NCBI RefSeq assembly: GCF_002797495.1
Contig: NZ_PGEZ01000001.1
Span: 1,488,001-1,552,000, forward strand
Reading direction: 5' to 3'
Length of the DNA: 64,000 nt
DNA from: Mumia flava
GTDB taxonomy: Bacteria > Actinomycetota > Actinomycetes > Propionibacteriales > Nocardioidaceae
The position numbers and the translations under genes were made by a program. Numbering within the stretch: position 1 is the stretch's first letter; every line of letters starts with the position of its first letter. The notes below the pieces were generated by a model. That model worked only from the letters and a program-made list of their open reading frames with translations, did no database searches and was not told the DNA's origin. This document shows positions 42,243 to 50,265 of the stretch, piece after piece.

Positions 42243-43811
42243 ATGACGCAGCCGCCCGATCCGACCTTCCTCGACGACCGACTCTCGTGGTGGGCGGAGG
42301 TGACACCGGACGCCGAGGCGATGACGTACGGCGAGCGCACGTGGACGTTCGCGCAGATGCACGAGCGGGTGCGCCGCGCCGCGGGCGGGCTGCGCGACCT
42401 CGGTCTCGGTCACGGCGACACGGTCGCGTTCCTCGACAAGAACCACCCGGCCTGCCTCGAGGTCACCCTCGCCGCCGCGTCGCGCGGGATGGCGACCGCG
42501 ATCGTGAACTGGCGTCTCGCCGGCGACGAGCTCGACTACACCATCAACGACTCCGGGGCGCGCGTGCTCTTCGTCGGCACCGAGCTGGTGCCGGCGATCG
42601 AGCTGATCCGTGACCGGCTCCCGGCGGTCGAGAAGATCATCACGGTCACGCCGGACGGCGAGGACGGCGACGAGTACGAGGCGTGGCTGGCGGCGTCCGA
42701 GGGCGTCGGCCACGCCCCCGACCTCACACCGGACGACACGTGCCTCGTGATGTACAGCTCGGGGACGACGGGGCGGCCGAAGGGCGTGATGCTCAGCCAC
42801 CGCGCGATGGTCGCCCACACCGTGAACTCGCACGAGGGCTGGGCGATGGACCCCGGCGACAAGGCGCTCGTCGCGATGCCGCTGTTCCACGTCGGCGGGA
42901 CGTCGTACGCCCAGTTCGGCCTGTACGACGGGTTCGCGCAGATCATGACCCGGGAGCCGGACCCGGTCTCGCTGGCGACCGCGATCGCGAAGGGCGCGAA
43001 CTCCGCCTTCCTCGTCCCGGCCGTCGCCCAGGCCGCCTTGAACGGCGGGCCTCAGGCGGTCGCGCTGTTCAGCAAGCTGAAGATGTTCTCCTACGGGGCG
43101 GCCCCGATGCCGCTGCCGCTGCTGCAGCGGGCGATGGAGGCCTGGCCGGACACGCAGTTCATGCAGGTCTACGGACTGACCGAGGTCTGCGGCGTCATCA
43201 CCCACCTCCTGCCCGAGGCGCACACCGACGCCGACCACCCGGAGCGGCTGCTCTCGGCCGGGACGGTCCTTCCCGAGGCCGAGGTCCGGGTCGTCGATCC
43301 GGCGACGCTGGAGGACGTGCCCGACGGCGAGGCGGGAGAGCTGTGGTTCCGCACGCCGCAGCTGATGAAGGGCTTCCTGAACAAGCCCGAGGAGACCGCG
43401 AAGGTGATCACGCCCGACGGATGGTTCCGGACGGGCGACATCGGTCGGGTCGTCGACGGGTACGTCTACGTGGAGGACCGGATCAAGGACATGATCGTCA
43501 CGGGCGGCGAGAACGTCTACTCGCCGGAGGTGGAACGGGTCCTCACCGCGCACCCGGCGATCGCGGAGGTCGCCGTGATCGGCGTTCCCGACGAGCGGTG
43601 GGGCGAGACCGTCAAGGCCGTCGTCGCGTTCCAGGAGGGCGCCGACGGCACGGCGGAGGAGGTGATCGCGTACGCACGCGAGCACCTGGCGCACTTCAAG
43701 TGCCCGACGTCGGTCGACGTCGTCGAGATGCTGCCGCGCAACCCGTCCGGCAAGATCCTCAAGCGCGAGCTCCGCAAGGGCTACTGGGCGGAGTCGGGCC
43801 GACAGGTCTGA
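42243..43811 (+). CDS. long-chain-type acyl-CoA ligase (AMP-forming)
   Basis: A 522-residue ANL-superfamily enzyme that activates a carboxylic acid with ATP and CoA. MYSSGTTGRPKGVMLSH is the P-loop, MPLFHVGGTSYAQFG comes next, QVYGLTEVCG holds the acyl/AMP site, GWFRTGDIGRV the hinge aspartate and NPSGKILKREL the C-terminal catalytic lysine. The N-terminus ADRLSWWAEVTPDAEAM-like start fits the fadD-type ligases of actinobacteria. ATG 42243 follows AGGAGGAG. The substrate cannot be derived from the sequence. It is monocistronic and ends at a large inverted repeat. Confidence 0.92.
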   Translation: MTQPPDPTFLDDRLSWWAEVTPDAEAMTYGERTWTFAQMHERVRRAAGGLRDLGLGHGDTVAFLDKNHPACLEVTLAAASRGMATAIVNWRLAGDELDYTINDSGARVLFVGTELVPAIELIRDRLPAVEKIITVTPDGEDGDEYEAWLAASEGVGHAPDLTPDDTCLVMYSSGTTGRPKGVMLSHRAMVAHTVNSHEGWAMDPGDKALVAMPLFHVGGTSYAQFGLYDGFAQIMTREPDPVSLATAIAKGANSAFLVPAVAQAALNGGPQAVALFSKLKMFSYGAAPMPLPLLQRAMEAWPDTQFMQVYGLTEVCGVITHLLPEAHTDADHPERLLSAGTVLPEAEVRVVDPATLEDVPDGEAGELWFRTPQLMKGFLNKPEETAKVITPDGWFRTGDIGRVVDGYVYVEDRIKDMIVTGGENVYSPEVERVLTAHPAIAEVAVIGVPDERWGETVKAVVAFQEGADGTAEEVIAYAREHLAHFKCPTSVDVVEMLPRNPSGKILKRELRKGYWAESGRQV

Positions 43812-43828
43812 GAGGTCTCGATCGGAGG

Positions 43829-43945
43829 TCTCGATCGCTCGCTCCGCTCGCGCCTCGACCAGCGGGACCATCGGGTCCGTGGCGCGCGGCAGGAGCGAGC
43901 GATCGCCTCCGGGGTTCGAGGCGCGAGCGGAGCGAGCGATCGAGA
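43829..43945. repeat. 30-bp perfect inverted repeat made of two dispersed repeats
   Basis: Arms 43829-43858 and 43916-43945 are perfectly complementary over 30 bp (core TCTCGATCGCTCGCTCCGCT) with a 57-nt loop that has a small inner dyad (GGACC/GGTCC). It lies between the convergent ligase and M15-like genes and probably terminates both. No gene is seen in this gap. Confidence 0.85.
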
Positions 43946-43948
43946 ACC

Positions 43949-44623
43949 TCAGTCGTCCTCGTCCTCCTGCTTGATCCGCCCCTTCTCGAGCGCGGACATC
44001 TGGACCCATCGCCCGTTCGCCCGGTGCCCGAACTCGCGGTCGCCCACGGTCTTCGTGCGGGTGATCTTCATGTTGGTGCCGGCGGGCGCGCGACGGACGT
44101 GGTTGGCGCCGCCCATCTCGGGCGACGAGCGGCTCCAGACCGAGCGTGTGGTGTGGTACCAGGTGCCGCTGATCCGCCACCGCGGCGGGAACCGGATCTT
44201 GTCCCGCGGCAGGCGCTTCGGCCCTCGGTCGGGGCCGTTGCCGGCGAGCCCGTCGCGCCGGTTGTCGTAGGCGATCACCTGCCGTTCCGCGACCGGCGAC
44301 ATGTCCGGTGAGCCCGGGATGACCACGTGGATGTGCTCGCCCCACACACCGGGCAGGGTCTTGCGGTGCCAGGCGGCGCACCCGAGCTCGCGGAACACCT
44401 TCACCTTCTTGGCGTGGTCGTACGGGATCAGATCGAGCGCTCCGCCGCCGTCGTGCGTGCCGGCCGAGGCCGACACCCCGCCGGCGTTGTAGCCGCCCTG
44501 GACGATCGTGAGCTGGTAGCCGAGCATCCTCTCGGCGGTCTGCACGACCGCGCGGTCGTAGGCGTTCATCTTCTTGCCGTGGTACTCCACGACCTCGGAC
44601 CGGCGCTGGCGCTTCTTACCCAC
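43949..44623 (-). CDS. M15-like zinc peptidase domain protein
   Basis: A 224-residue protein. GTHDGGGALDL fits the H-x2-G-x-A-x-D metal-binding motif of the M15 peptidases, and GVWGEHIHVVIPG supplies the second set with E, H and H. M15 enzymes cut peptidoglycan peptides (VanY, endolysins). The N-terminus is basic (GKKRQRRSEVVEYHGKKM) without a signal peptide and the C-terminal 90 residues are basic and unlike known modules. GTG 44623 overlaps the upstream small gene by 8 bases. No phage or holin gene is near, so a cellular role or a captured endolysin are both possible. Confidence 0.6.
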   Translation of the reverse strand: MGKKRQRRSEVVEYHGKKMNAYDRAVVQTAERMLGYQLTIVQGGYNAGGVSASAGTHDGGGALDLIPYDHAKKVKVFRELGCAAWHRKTLPGVWGEHIHVVIPGSPDMSPVAERQVIAYDNRRDGLAGNGPDRGPKRLPRDKIRFPPRWRISGTWYHTTRSVWSRSSPEMGGANHVRRAPAGTNMKITRTKTVGDREFGHRANGRWVQMSALEKGRIKQEDEDD

Positions 44624-44801
44624 GGCGCGCCCCCGACCCGAGGTCGTCGACGTCACGCTCGGTGGTCGGCTTGGGCGCGCGGCGGCCGGACTTGCCGGTG
44701 AAGACGTCACGCTTCGGTTTGGGCTCGTCCGGGAGCCTGCTGATCCGGTCGTCGTAGATGTCGTCGCCCGGGTCGTCGTCGGGCGCTGCGGCGTCGAACA
44801 T
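44616..44801 (-). CDS. 61-residue acidic protein upstream of the M15-like gene
   Basis: Not recognised. The product opens MFDAAAPDDDPGDDIYDDRI (strongly acidic) and ends with a basic half, KPKRDVFTGKSGRRAPKPT, making it a charge-polarised, probably disordered peptide. It overlaps the M15-like gene by 8 bases, so the two are likely co-translated and could act together. The start ATG 44801 has GGGGGTGA upstream; an earlier start would add an implausible MFPAVLGVT stretch. Confidence 0.5.
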   Translation of the reverse strand: MFDAAAPDDDPGDDIYDDRISRLPDEPKPKRDVFTGKSGRRAPKPTTERDVDDLGSGARRG

Positions 44802-44881
44802 GGTCACCCCCAGGACAGCCGGGAACACCCCGGCCGCTCGGAGTCAGTATCGGACCGTACGAACCCGACGAAGCCGACATT

Positions 44882-46249
44882 TCACCGCACAGATTCGGAT
44901 GCCTCGCCCCAGCTCTCGGCCAGACGTGCGAGCAGGAGTGTCTCGGCCCGGCACACCCGGTCGAACTCCGCGAGGTGCAGGCCCTCGTCGATCCCGTGCG
45001 CCCGGGTGTCGGGATCCTCGACACCGGTGACCAGGATCGCCGCCTCCGGGAACCGCTCCGCGAACTCGGCGATGAACGGGATCGACCCGCCGACCCCCAT
45101 GTCGATCGGGGCGACGCCGTCCCAGGCCTCCCGGAACGCGTCACGGGCGGCGTCGTACGCCGGGCCGGCCGCATCGATGGCGTACGGCTCGCCGAGGTCG
45201 CCCGGCGTGACCGTCACGCGGGCACCCCAGGGCGCGTGGTGACGCAGGTGCGCCGCCAGGGCGTCCATCGCCTCGGTGGCGACCTGACCCGGCGCGATCC
45301 GCATCGAGACCCGGGCGCTCGCGCGCGGCAGCAGGGTGTTGGACGCCTCGGCCGTGCTGGGCGCGTCGATCCCGATCACGCTGATCGCCGGCTTGGTCCA
45401 CAGCCGGTCGACGACCGAGCCCGAGCCGATCTGCTGCACACCGTCGAGCACGCCCGACTCCGCGACGAGGCGCTCGTGGGGGTACTCCACGTCCGCCGCC
45501 TGCCCCGACACCAGGCCGGCGACGGCAACCTCGCCGTCGTCGTCGTGCAGGCTGCTCAGCAGCCGGACGAGCGCGGTCACCGCGTCGGGGAACACGCCGC
45601 CCCACATGCCGGAGTGCACGGCGTGCTCCAGCGTCTCGACCTCGACGGTCAGGTCGACGAGCCCGCGCAGCGTCGTCGTGAGGGCCGGGACTCCGATGTC
45701 CCAGTTGCCGGAGTCCGCGATCACGATCACGTCCGCCGCGAGCCGGTCGCGGTGGGTCTCGAGCAAACGGGTGAGCGTCGGCGACCCCGACTCCTCCTCG
45801 CCCTCCACGAACACCGTCACGCCGACCGGCGGGTGCCCGTCGTACGCCCGGAACGCGGCCAGGTGGGCGGCGATCCCCGCCTTGTCGTCGGCGGCACCCC
45901 GCCCGTACAACCGCCCGTCCCGCACGGTCGGCTCGAACGGAGGCGAGGTCCACAGCGCGGCATCGCCGGTCGGCTGGACGTCGTGGTGGGCGTAGAGGAG
46001 CACGGTCGGGGCCCCTTCGGGCGCCGGATGACGGGCGATCACCGCCGGGCCACCGCCTTCGGAGACCACCTCGACGTCCGCGAACCCGGCGTCGCGGAGC
46101 AGACCCGCGACCTGGTCGGCGCTCGCTCGCACGTCGTCCGCCCGGGCGGGGTCGGCCCCGACCGACGGGGTGCGTACGAGCGCGTCGAGGTCGCGAAGAA
46201 TCGACGGCATGATGAACTGAAGTCTCTCGACCGCTCCACTGCTGCTCAT
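44882..46249 (-). CDS. M20-family metallopeptidase (dipeptidase)
   Basis: A 455-residue di-zinc peptidase. LLYAHHDVQPTGD gives the first metal-binding His and Asp, GRGAADDKAGIAAHLAAFRA the bridging Asp, VFVEGEEESGSP the catalytic and metal Glu, ADSGNWDIG the next ligand, and AHGIDEGLHLAEF the final His. A dimerization domain inserted at about residues 200-320 is present (HAVHSGMWGG). Relatives cleave dipeptides such as carnosine or Cys-Gly. ATG 46249 is supported by a TAAGGT element 7 nt upstream. It is divergent from the DUF1906 gene, with overlapping promoters. Confidence 0.92.
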   Translation of the reverse strand: MSSSGAVERLQFIMPSILRDLDALVRTPSVGADPARADDVRASADQVAGLLRDAGFADVEVVSEGGGPAVIARHPAPEGAPTVLLYAHHDVQPTGDAALWTSPPFEPTVRDGRLYGRGAADDKAGIAAHLAAFRAYDGHPPVGVTVFVEGEEESGSPTLTRLLETHRDRLAADVIVIADSGNWDIGVPALTTTLRGLVDLTVEVETLEHAVHSGMWGGVFPDAVTALVRLLSSLHDDDGEVAVAGLVSGQAADVEYPHERLVAESGVLDGVQQIGSGSVVDRLWTKPAISVIGIDAPSTAEASNTLLPRASARVSMRIAPGQVATEAMDALAAHLRHHAPWGARVTVTPGDLGEPYAIDAAGPAYDAARDAFREAWDGVAPIDMGVGGSIPFIAEFAERFPEAAILVTGVEDPDTRAHGIDEGLHLAEFDRVCRAETLLLARLAESWGEASESVR

Positions 46250-46256
46250 GCGGCGA

Positions 46257-46262
46257 ACCTTA
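46257..46262 (-). promoter_or_regulatory. leaderless-type -10 element of the M20 peptidase gene
   Basis: TAAGGT lies 7 nt before ATG 46249 on the minus strand. It lies only 12 bp from the start of the divergent gene at 46275, so the two genes cannot both have long leaders here. Confidence 0.5.
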
Positions 46263-46274
46263 CGGGGGGACCCG

Positions 46275-47573
46275 ATGCCCACGCTCCGCTCACGAACCGC
46301 CGTCCTGGCCGCGGGGATCGCCCTGGCCGCCGGCACCCTGGCGCCCACGCTCGCCGCCGCCCCGGCCGCGGCGAGCGTGCAGGCACCCGGAAGCTTCACC
46401 GGCTACGGCTTCGACACCTGCACAGCACCCTCCCAGCAGGCGATGGACGCCTGGTGGCGCTCCTCGCGGTACGCCGCGGTCGGCATCTACATCTCGGGCG
46501 GCTCGCGTGGCTGCGCCCAACCGAACCTCACGCGCTCGTGGGTGACGACCCAGGCCGCGCGCGGGTGGCGGCTGCTCCCGATCCACGTCGGCCGTCAGGC
46601 CCCCTGCTACAGCGGCAGCAAGGCCCGGATGTCCAGCGACCCGGCCACCGCGCACGACCAGGGCATCGCCGCGGCGAAGGCGAGCGTCAAGGCGGCACGC
46701 GGCCTCGGGATCCCGGGCGGGCGGGTGCTCTACCTCGACATCGAGTGGTACCCCCGCTCGAACGCGAGCTGCGACGCCGCGGTCCAGCGCTTCGTCGACG
46801 GCTGGACCACGAAGCTGCACCGGCTCTCGTACCGTTCCGGGCTCTACTCCAGCGGCTCCGCCGCGATCGCCACGATGAACGCCCTCAAGAACGCCGGACG
46901 CACCGCGTACGACTACCCCGACCACCTCTGGATCGGCTGGTACAACGGGCGTGCGAACACCGACGGCGGGCCGTACCTCGACGACGACGTCTGGGCGAAC
47001 GGGCGGCGCGTCCACCAGTACACGGGCAACGTGACCGAGCGCAACGGCGGCGTCGCGATCCACATCGACCACAACTTCCTCGACGTCGGCAAGGGCTCGC
47101 ACCCGACGAGGGCGCGCCGCCAGTGCGGCACCGAGGACGTCACGAAGTACCGCACGCTCCGTCCCGGCAAGCGGGGCCGGTTCCTCGCACCGATCGCGAA
47201 GTGCCTGCTGCGGAAGACCGGCTACGGCACGAAGAGCAGGAGCGCGCGGTACGGCCGTACGGTGCAGCGAGCGGTCGTGCGGTACCGCCGGGACCACGGG
47301 TTCTCCGCGAAGCCGGTGCTGGGACGCCGGGTCTGGGTCAGCCTGCTGTCGCAGGGCACCGACACCGTCCTGAAGTACGGGTCGACCGGCAAGAAGGTCT
47401 ACCGGCTCCAACGGTCCTTGACCGCCGCGCTCGGGCGCTCGGTCCCCCGGACCGGGCTGTACGGATCGATCACCACCAGGGCCGTGAAGGACTACCGGGC
47501 CCGGGTCGGCCTGCCCCGCTGGCCCACCGCCGACGCACGGCTGTGGAACGCGCTGCAGGCCGGGCGCCGCTGA
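46275..47573 (+). CDS. secreted DUF1906 glycoside hydrolase-like protein with peptidoglycan-binding domains
   Basis: A 432-residue exported protein. A signal peptide of about 36 residues (RTAVLAAGIALAAGTLA, Ala-rich cleavage region) leads into a DUF1906/Rv2525c-like domain: GYGFDTCTAPS, GIYISGG, LLPIHVGRQ, GIAAAKASVKAARGLG, LYLDIEWYP and IDHNFLD. The C-terminal half has two peptidoglycan-binding-like repeats (about residues 300-360 and 370-430), the second with GSTGKKVYRLQRSL. DUF1906 adopts a GH25-like TIM barrel, so cell-wall remodelling is likely. ATG 46275 follows GGGGGGA. Confidence 0.88.
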   Translation: MPTLRSRTAVLAAGIALAAGTLAPTLAAAPAAASVQAPGSFTGYGFDTCTAPSQQAMDAWWRSSRYAAVGIYISGGSRGCAQPNLTRSWVTTQAARGWRLLPIHVGRQAPCYSGSKARMSSDPATAHDQGIAAAKASVKAARGLGIPGGRVLYLDIEWYPRSNASCDAAVQRFVDGWTTKLHRLSYRSGLYSSGSAAIATMNALKNAGRTAYDYPDHLWIGWYNGRANTDGGPYLDDDVWANGRRVHQYTGNVTERNGGVAIHIDHNFLDVGKGSHPTRARRQCGTEDVTKYRTLRPGKRGRFLAPIAKCLLRKTGYGTKSRSARYGRTVQRAVVRYRRDHGFSAKPVLGRRVWVSLLSQGTDTVLKYGSTGKKVYRLQRSLTAALGRSVPRTGLYGSITTRAVKDYRARVGLPRWPTADARLWNALQAGRR

Positions 47574-47592
47574 ACGACCCCAGGCCCTCGCG

Positions 47593-47967
47593 TCACACCA
47601 GCGGCAGGTGACCGGCGAGGTCGCTGCGCTCCCCCGACGCCCGGACGCGCCCGTCGGCGACCGCGTCGGGCCAGCGGACCCGGCCGGTCGCCAGCCCGAT
47701 CCAGGTCAGCGGGTCCGTCTCGACGACCGCCGGCGGGGTGCCGCGGGTGTGACGCGCGCCCTCGATCGCCTGCACAGCGGCGAAGGGAGGGACACGCACC
47801 TCGACGCTCGCCCCGGGTGAGCGCTGCGCCAGCACGGCGAGCAGGTGCTTCGTCGCCGCCTTGAGATCGTCGCGCACGGGAGACTCACCGGACTCGAGCG
47901 CGTCCTCGATCCGGCCGGCGGTCCGGCGCCACGTGTCGTCGGAGAGCGGGGTCAGTCGTCGTGCCAC
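47593..47967 (-). CDS. sterol carrier family protein
   Basis: A 124-residue protein of the actinobacterial sterol-carrier-like type. [43 protein letters not shown] is its typical block, and [18 protein letters not shown] its end. Homologues often lie beside purF in actinobacteria; here purF is 6 kb away. Its ligand is unknown. GTG 47967 is supported by a TACGCT element 6 nt upstream. Confidence 0.8.
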   Translation of the reverse strand: MARRLTPLSDDTWRRTAGRIEDALESGESPVRDDLKAATKHLLAVLAQRSPGASVEVRVPPFAAVQAIEGARHTRGTPPAVVETDPLTWIGLATGRVRWPDAVADGRVRASGERSDLAGHLPLV

Positions 47968-47973
47968 CCGCAG

Positions 47974-47979
47974 AGCGTA
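47974..47979 (-). promoter_or_regulatory. leaderless-type -10 element of the sterol carrier gene
   Basis: TACGCT lies 6 nt before GTG 47967 on the minus strand, in the 27-bp gap after the patatin gene. Confidence 0.5.
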
Positions 47980-47994
47980 CGGCGCGGCGCCGTG

Positions 47995-48840
47995 TCAGTC
48001 CCAGACCGCCGCGACCTCGTCGACGTGCGACCGGGCCTGCGCGCGTGCCGCCCGGGCGGTCGCGGGGCGGGCAGCCGGATCGAGGACGTTGTGCCCGATG
48101 GCTTGCATCGACGCCCGGTCGGGTGCCACCAGGGCCCAGCGCGCCCCCGTGGAGTCCAGCTGCGGGACTGCTCCGCGCGACGGGGGCCAGGCGCGGCTCA
48201 GCGGTGTGAGCGCGACGACGCGGTCGTACCCGTCCGCGAGGTCGGCGTTCGCCGACGAGCGCGTGCCCCCGTCGATGTAGTCCCGACCGCCGATCGCCAC
48301 CGGCGGGTACACCCCGGGGACCGCGCAGCTCGCGGCGACCGCCTCGGCCAGGTCCGCCCCGTCGTCGCGCCCGAACGTCCGGAAGGTGCCCGTGACCGCA
48401 TCGACCGCCGTGATCCGCAGGTCGCAGCCGACGGGCCAGGTCGACGACAGCAGACGAGAGCGGATCACCGCCAGCCGCTCGGAGACGTCCGGGACCCGCC
48501 CGCCGTCGCGGGCCGCGAGCGCGAACCGTCCGAGCCGCCGACCCAGCGCCTCGGTGTCGCGTCCGGACCGCAGCACCGACAGGATCCACGTCGCGCTCAC
48601 CCGCGCGCCGATCACCGCCCCGCGCTCGCCAGGGATCCCGACGAGCTGGCGCTCGTACATCGCGTCGAGGTCGGCCTCGGCGCCGACCTGCGCCCCGACG
48701 AGCGACCCGGCCGACGTCCCGACGACGAGGTCGGCGTCACGCAGGTCCACGCCGCACTCCGCCAACCCGGCGAGGATCCCGACCTCCCAGGCGATCCCCG
48801 TGGTGCCGCCGCCACCGAGCACCAGCGCGCGTGTCGTCAT
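47995..48840 (-). CDS. patatin-like phospholipase
   Basis: A 281-residue lipid acyl hydrolase. The oxyanion motif LVLGGGGTTG opens the protein, the nucleophile is in VGTSAGS (Ser about 44) and the catalytic aspartate is in YIDGGTRSS. These make the Ser-Asp dyad of patatins. No signal peptide or membrane helix is visible, so it is probably cytoplasmic or peripherally bound. ATG 48840 has no clear ribosome binding site. It is divergent from the S1C protease gene. Confidence 0.92.
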   Translation of the reverse strand: MTTRALVLGGGGTTGIAWEVGILAGLAECGVDLRDADLVVGTSAGSLVGAQVGAEADLDAMYERQLVGIPGERGAVIGARVSATWILSVLRSGRDTEALGRRLGRFALAARDGGRVPDVSERLAVIRSRLLSSTWPVGCDLRITAVDAVTGTFRTFGRDDGADLAEAVAASCAVPGVYPPVAIGGRDYIDGGTRSSANADLADGYDRVVALTPLSRAWPPSRGAVPQLDSTGARWALVAPDRASMQAIGHNVLDPAARPATARAARAQARSHVDEVAAVWD

Positions 48841-48934
48841 CGCGCCATCGTGCCAGACGCGGTCACGGCGACTGTTCGCCGATGCACAGGGCGCTCCCAG
48901 GATCTCCCCAGGTTCGCACGGTTCTCTGGAACAC

Positions 48935-50245
48935 ATGGAGACCACACCCGTCGCCCCCAGCCCCGCTGAGCCCTCCACCGCCCCGACCGCGCACGACGGG
49001 CGCCGCAGGCCTCGCGCTCTGATCGCCGGCCTCGCCGCGGGCGCCGTGCTCGGCACCTCGGCGCTCGCGTTCGGCGGAGGTGTCCTCGTCGGCGGGACGC
49101 AGGCCGCCGACATCGCCGGGCAGTCCACCACCTCGGCGACGGACCCGTCGACGGGGACGACCGACCAGATCCCTCCTGGCACGCAGGACGACGGCGAGGT
49201 ATCGCCGTGGGGATCGGGCGGACAGGGCCCGGGCAGCCAGGCGCCGGGCAGCGGCTCGGGTTCGTCCCAGGGCACCACGACCGCGTCGGAGGACCAGCAG
49301 GCCGGTCTGGCCTACATCCGCACCGAGGTCAGCTACGACCAGGGCGAGGCCGCCGGCACCGGCATGGTGCTCTCCTCCGACGGCGAGATCCTGACCAACC
49401 ACCACGTGGTCGAGGGCGCGACCGCGATCGAGGTCGAGATCGCCGCCACCGGACAGACCTACAGCGCCGAGGTCGTCGGGTACGACGCGGTGACCGACGT
49501 CGCGCTGCTCCAGCTCGACGACGCCTCCGGGCTCGACACGGTCACCCCCGACACCACCGATCCGGTCGAGGTCGGCGACGAGGTCACCGGCGTCGGCAAC
49601 GCGGGCGGCTCCGAGCAGCCGAGCGCGGCGTCCGGCACGGTGACCGGACTCGAGGAGTCGATCGACGTCGCGGACCAGACGGGGGGCGGATCCGAGCAGC
49701 TCACCGGCCTGATCGAGGTCGACGCCGACATCGTCTCCGGCGACTCCGGCGGCCCGCTGTACGACGCCGACGACGAGGTCGTCGGGATGAACACCGCGGC
49801 CTCCAGCGGCAGCGCCGACATCACGGGGTACGCGATCCCCATCGGCACCGCGCTGGAGATCGTGAGCCAGATCCAGTCCGGCGAGGAGTCCGGCACCGTC
49901 CAGATCGGCGCGACGCCGTTCCTGGGCGTCACCCTGGCCACGCAGTCCTCCGTCCGCCCCGGTCGCGGCGGTTGGTCCCAGTCCGACCCGTACGGGAGCG
50001 GCAGCGAGCAGCCCGAGGGCGTCGCGGTCCAGGGCGTGGTGGACGGGTCCGCCGCCGAGGAGGCGGGGATCACCGGCGGCGACGCGATCACGGCGATCGA
50101 CGGCACCGCGGTCGGCACCGCGTCCGCGCTGTCCGAGGCGATCGCGCAGCACGAGGTCGGCGACCGGATGACGGTCACCTGGACCGACACCGACGGGCAG
50201 TCGCACAGCGCCGAGGTCACCCTGGGCGAGGGGCCGGTCGGCTGA
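48935..50245 (+). CDS. membrane-anchored S1C (HtrA/DegP-like) serine protease
   Basis: A 436-residue protease. A cytoplasmic N-terminus is followed by one membrane helix (about 28-50) and a disordered Ser/Gly/Thr linker; the chymotrypsin-like domain has ILTNHHVVEGA (His), YDAVTDVALLQL (Asp) and VSGDSGGPL (Ser about 270). A PDZ domain (about 340-430) ends it with GVVDGSAAEEAGITGGDAITAIDG. It should act at the outer face of the membrane in protein quality control. ATG 48935 is the first conserved methionine; its ribosome binding site is weak (GGA). Confidence 0.93.
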   Translation: METTPVAPSPAEPSTAPTAHDGRRRPRALIAGLAAGAVLGTSALAFGGGVLVGGTQAADIAGQSTTSATDPSTGTTDQIPPGTQDDGEVSPWGSGGQGPGSQAPGSGSGSSQGTTTASEDQQAGLAYIRTEVSYDQGEAAGTGMVLSSDGEILTNHHVVEGATAIEVEIAATGQTYSAEVVGYDAVTDVALLQLDDASGLDTVTPDTTDPVEVGDEVTGVGNAGGSEQPSAASGTVTGLEESIDVADQTGGGSEQLTGLIEVDADIVSGDSGGPLYDADDEVVGMNTAASSGSADITGYAIPIGTALEIVSQIQSGEESGTVQIGATPFLGVTLATQSSVRPGRGGWSQSDPYGSGSEQPEGVAVQGVVDGSAAEEAGITGGDAITAIDGTAVGTASALSEAIAQHEVGDRMTVTWTDTDGQSHSAEVTLGEGPVG

Positions 50246-50265
50246 CACAGGCCCGCGGGCGCGGG

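Noticed and set aside
43949-44801. Prophage remnant
   Set aside because: Apart from one M15-like domain there is no integrase, portal, capsid, tail or holin gene, and no attachment-site repeat at the neighbouring tRNAs.
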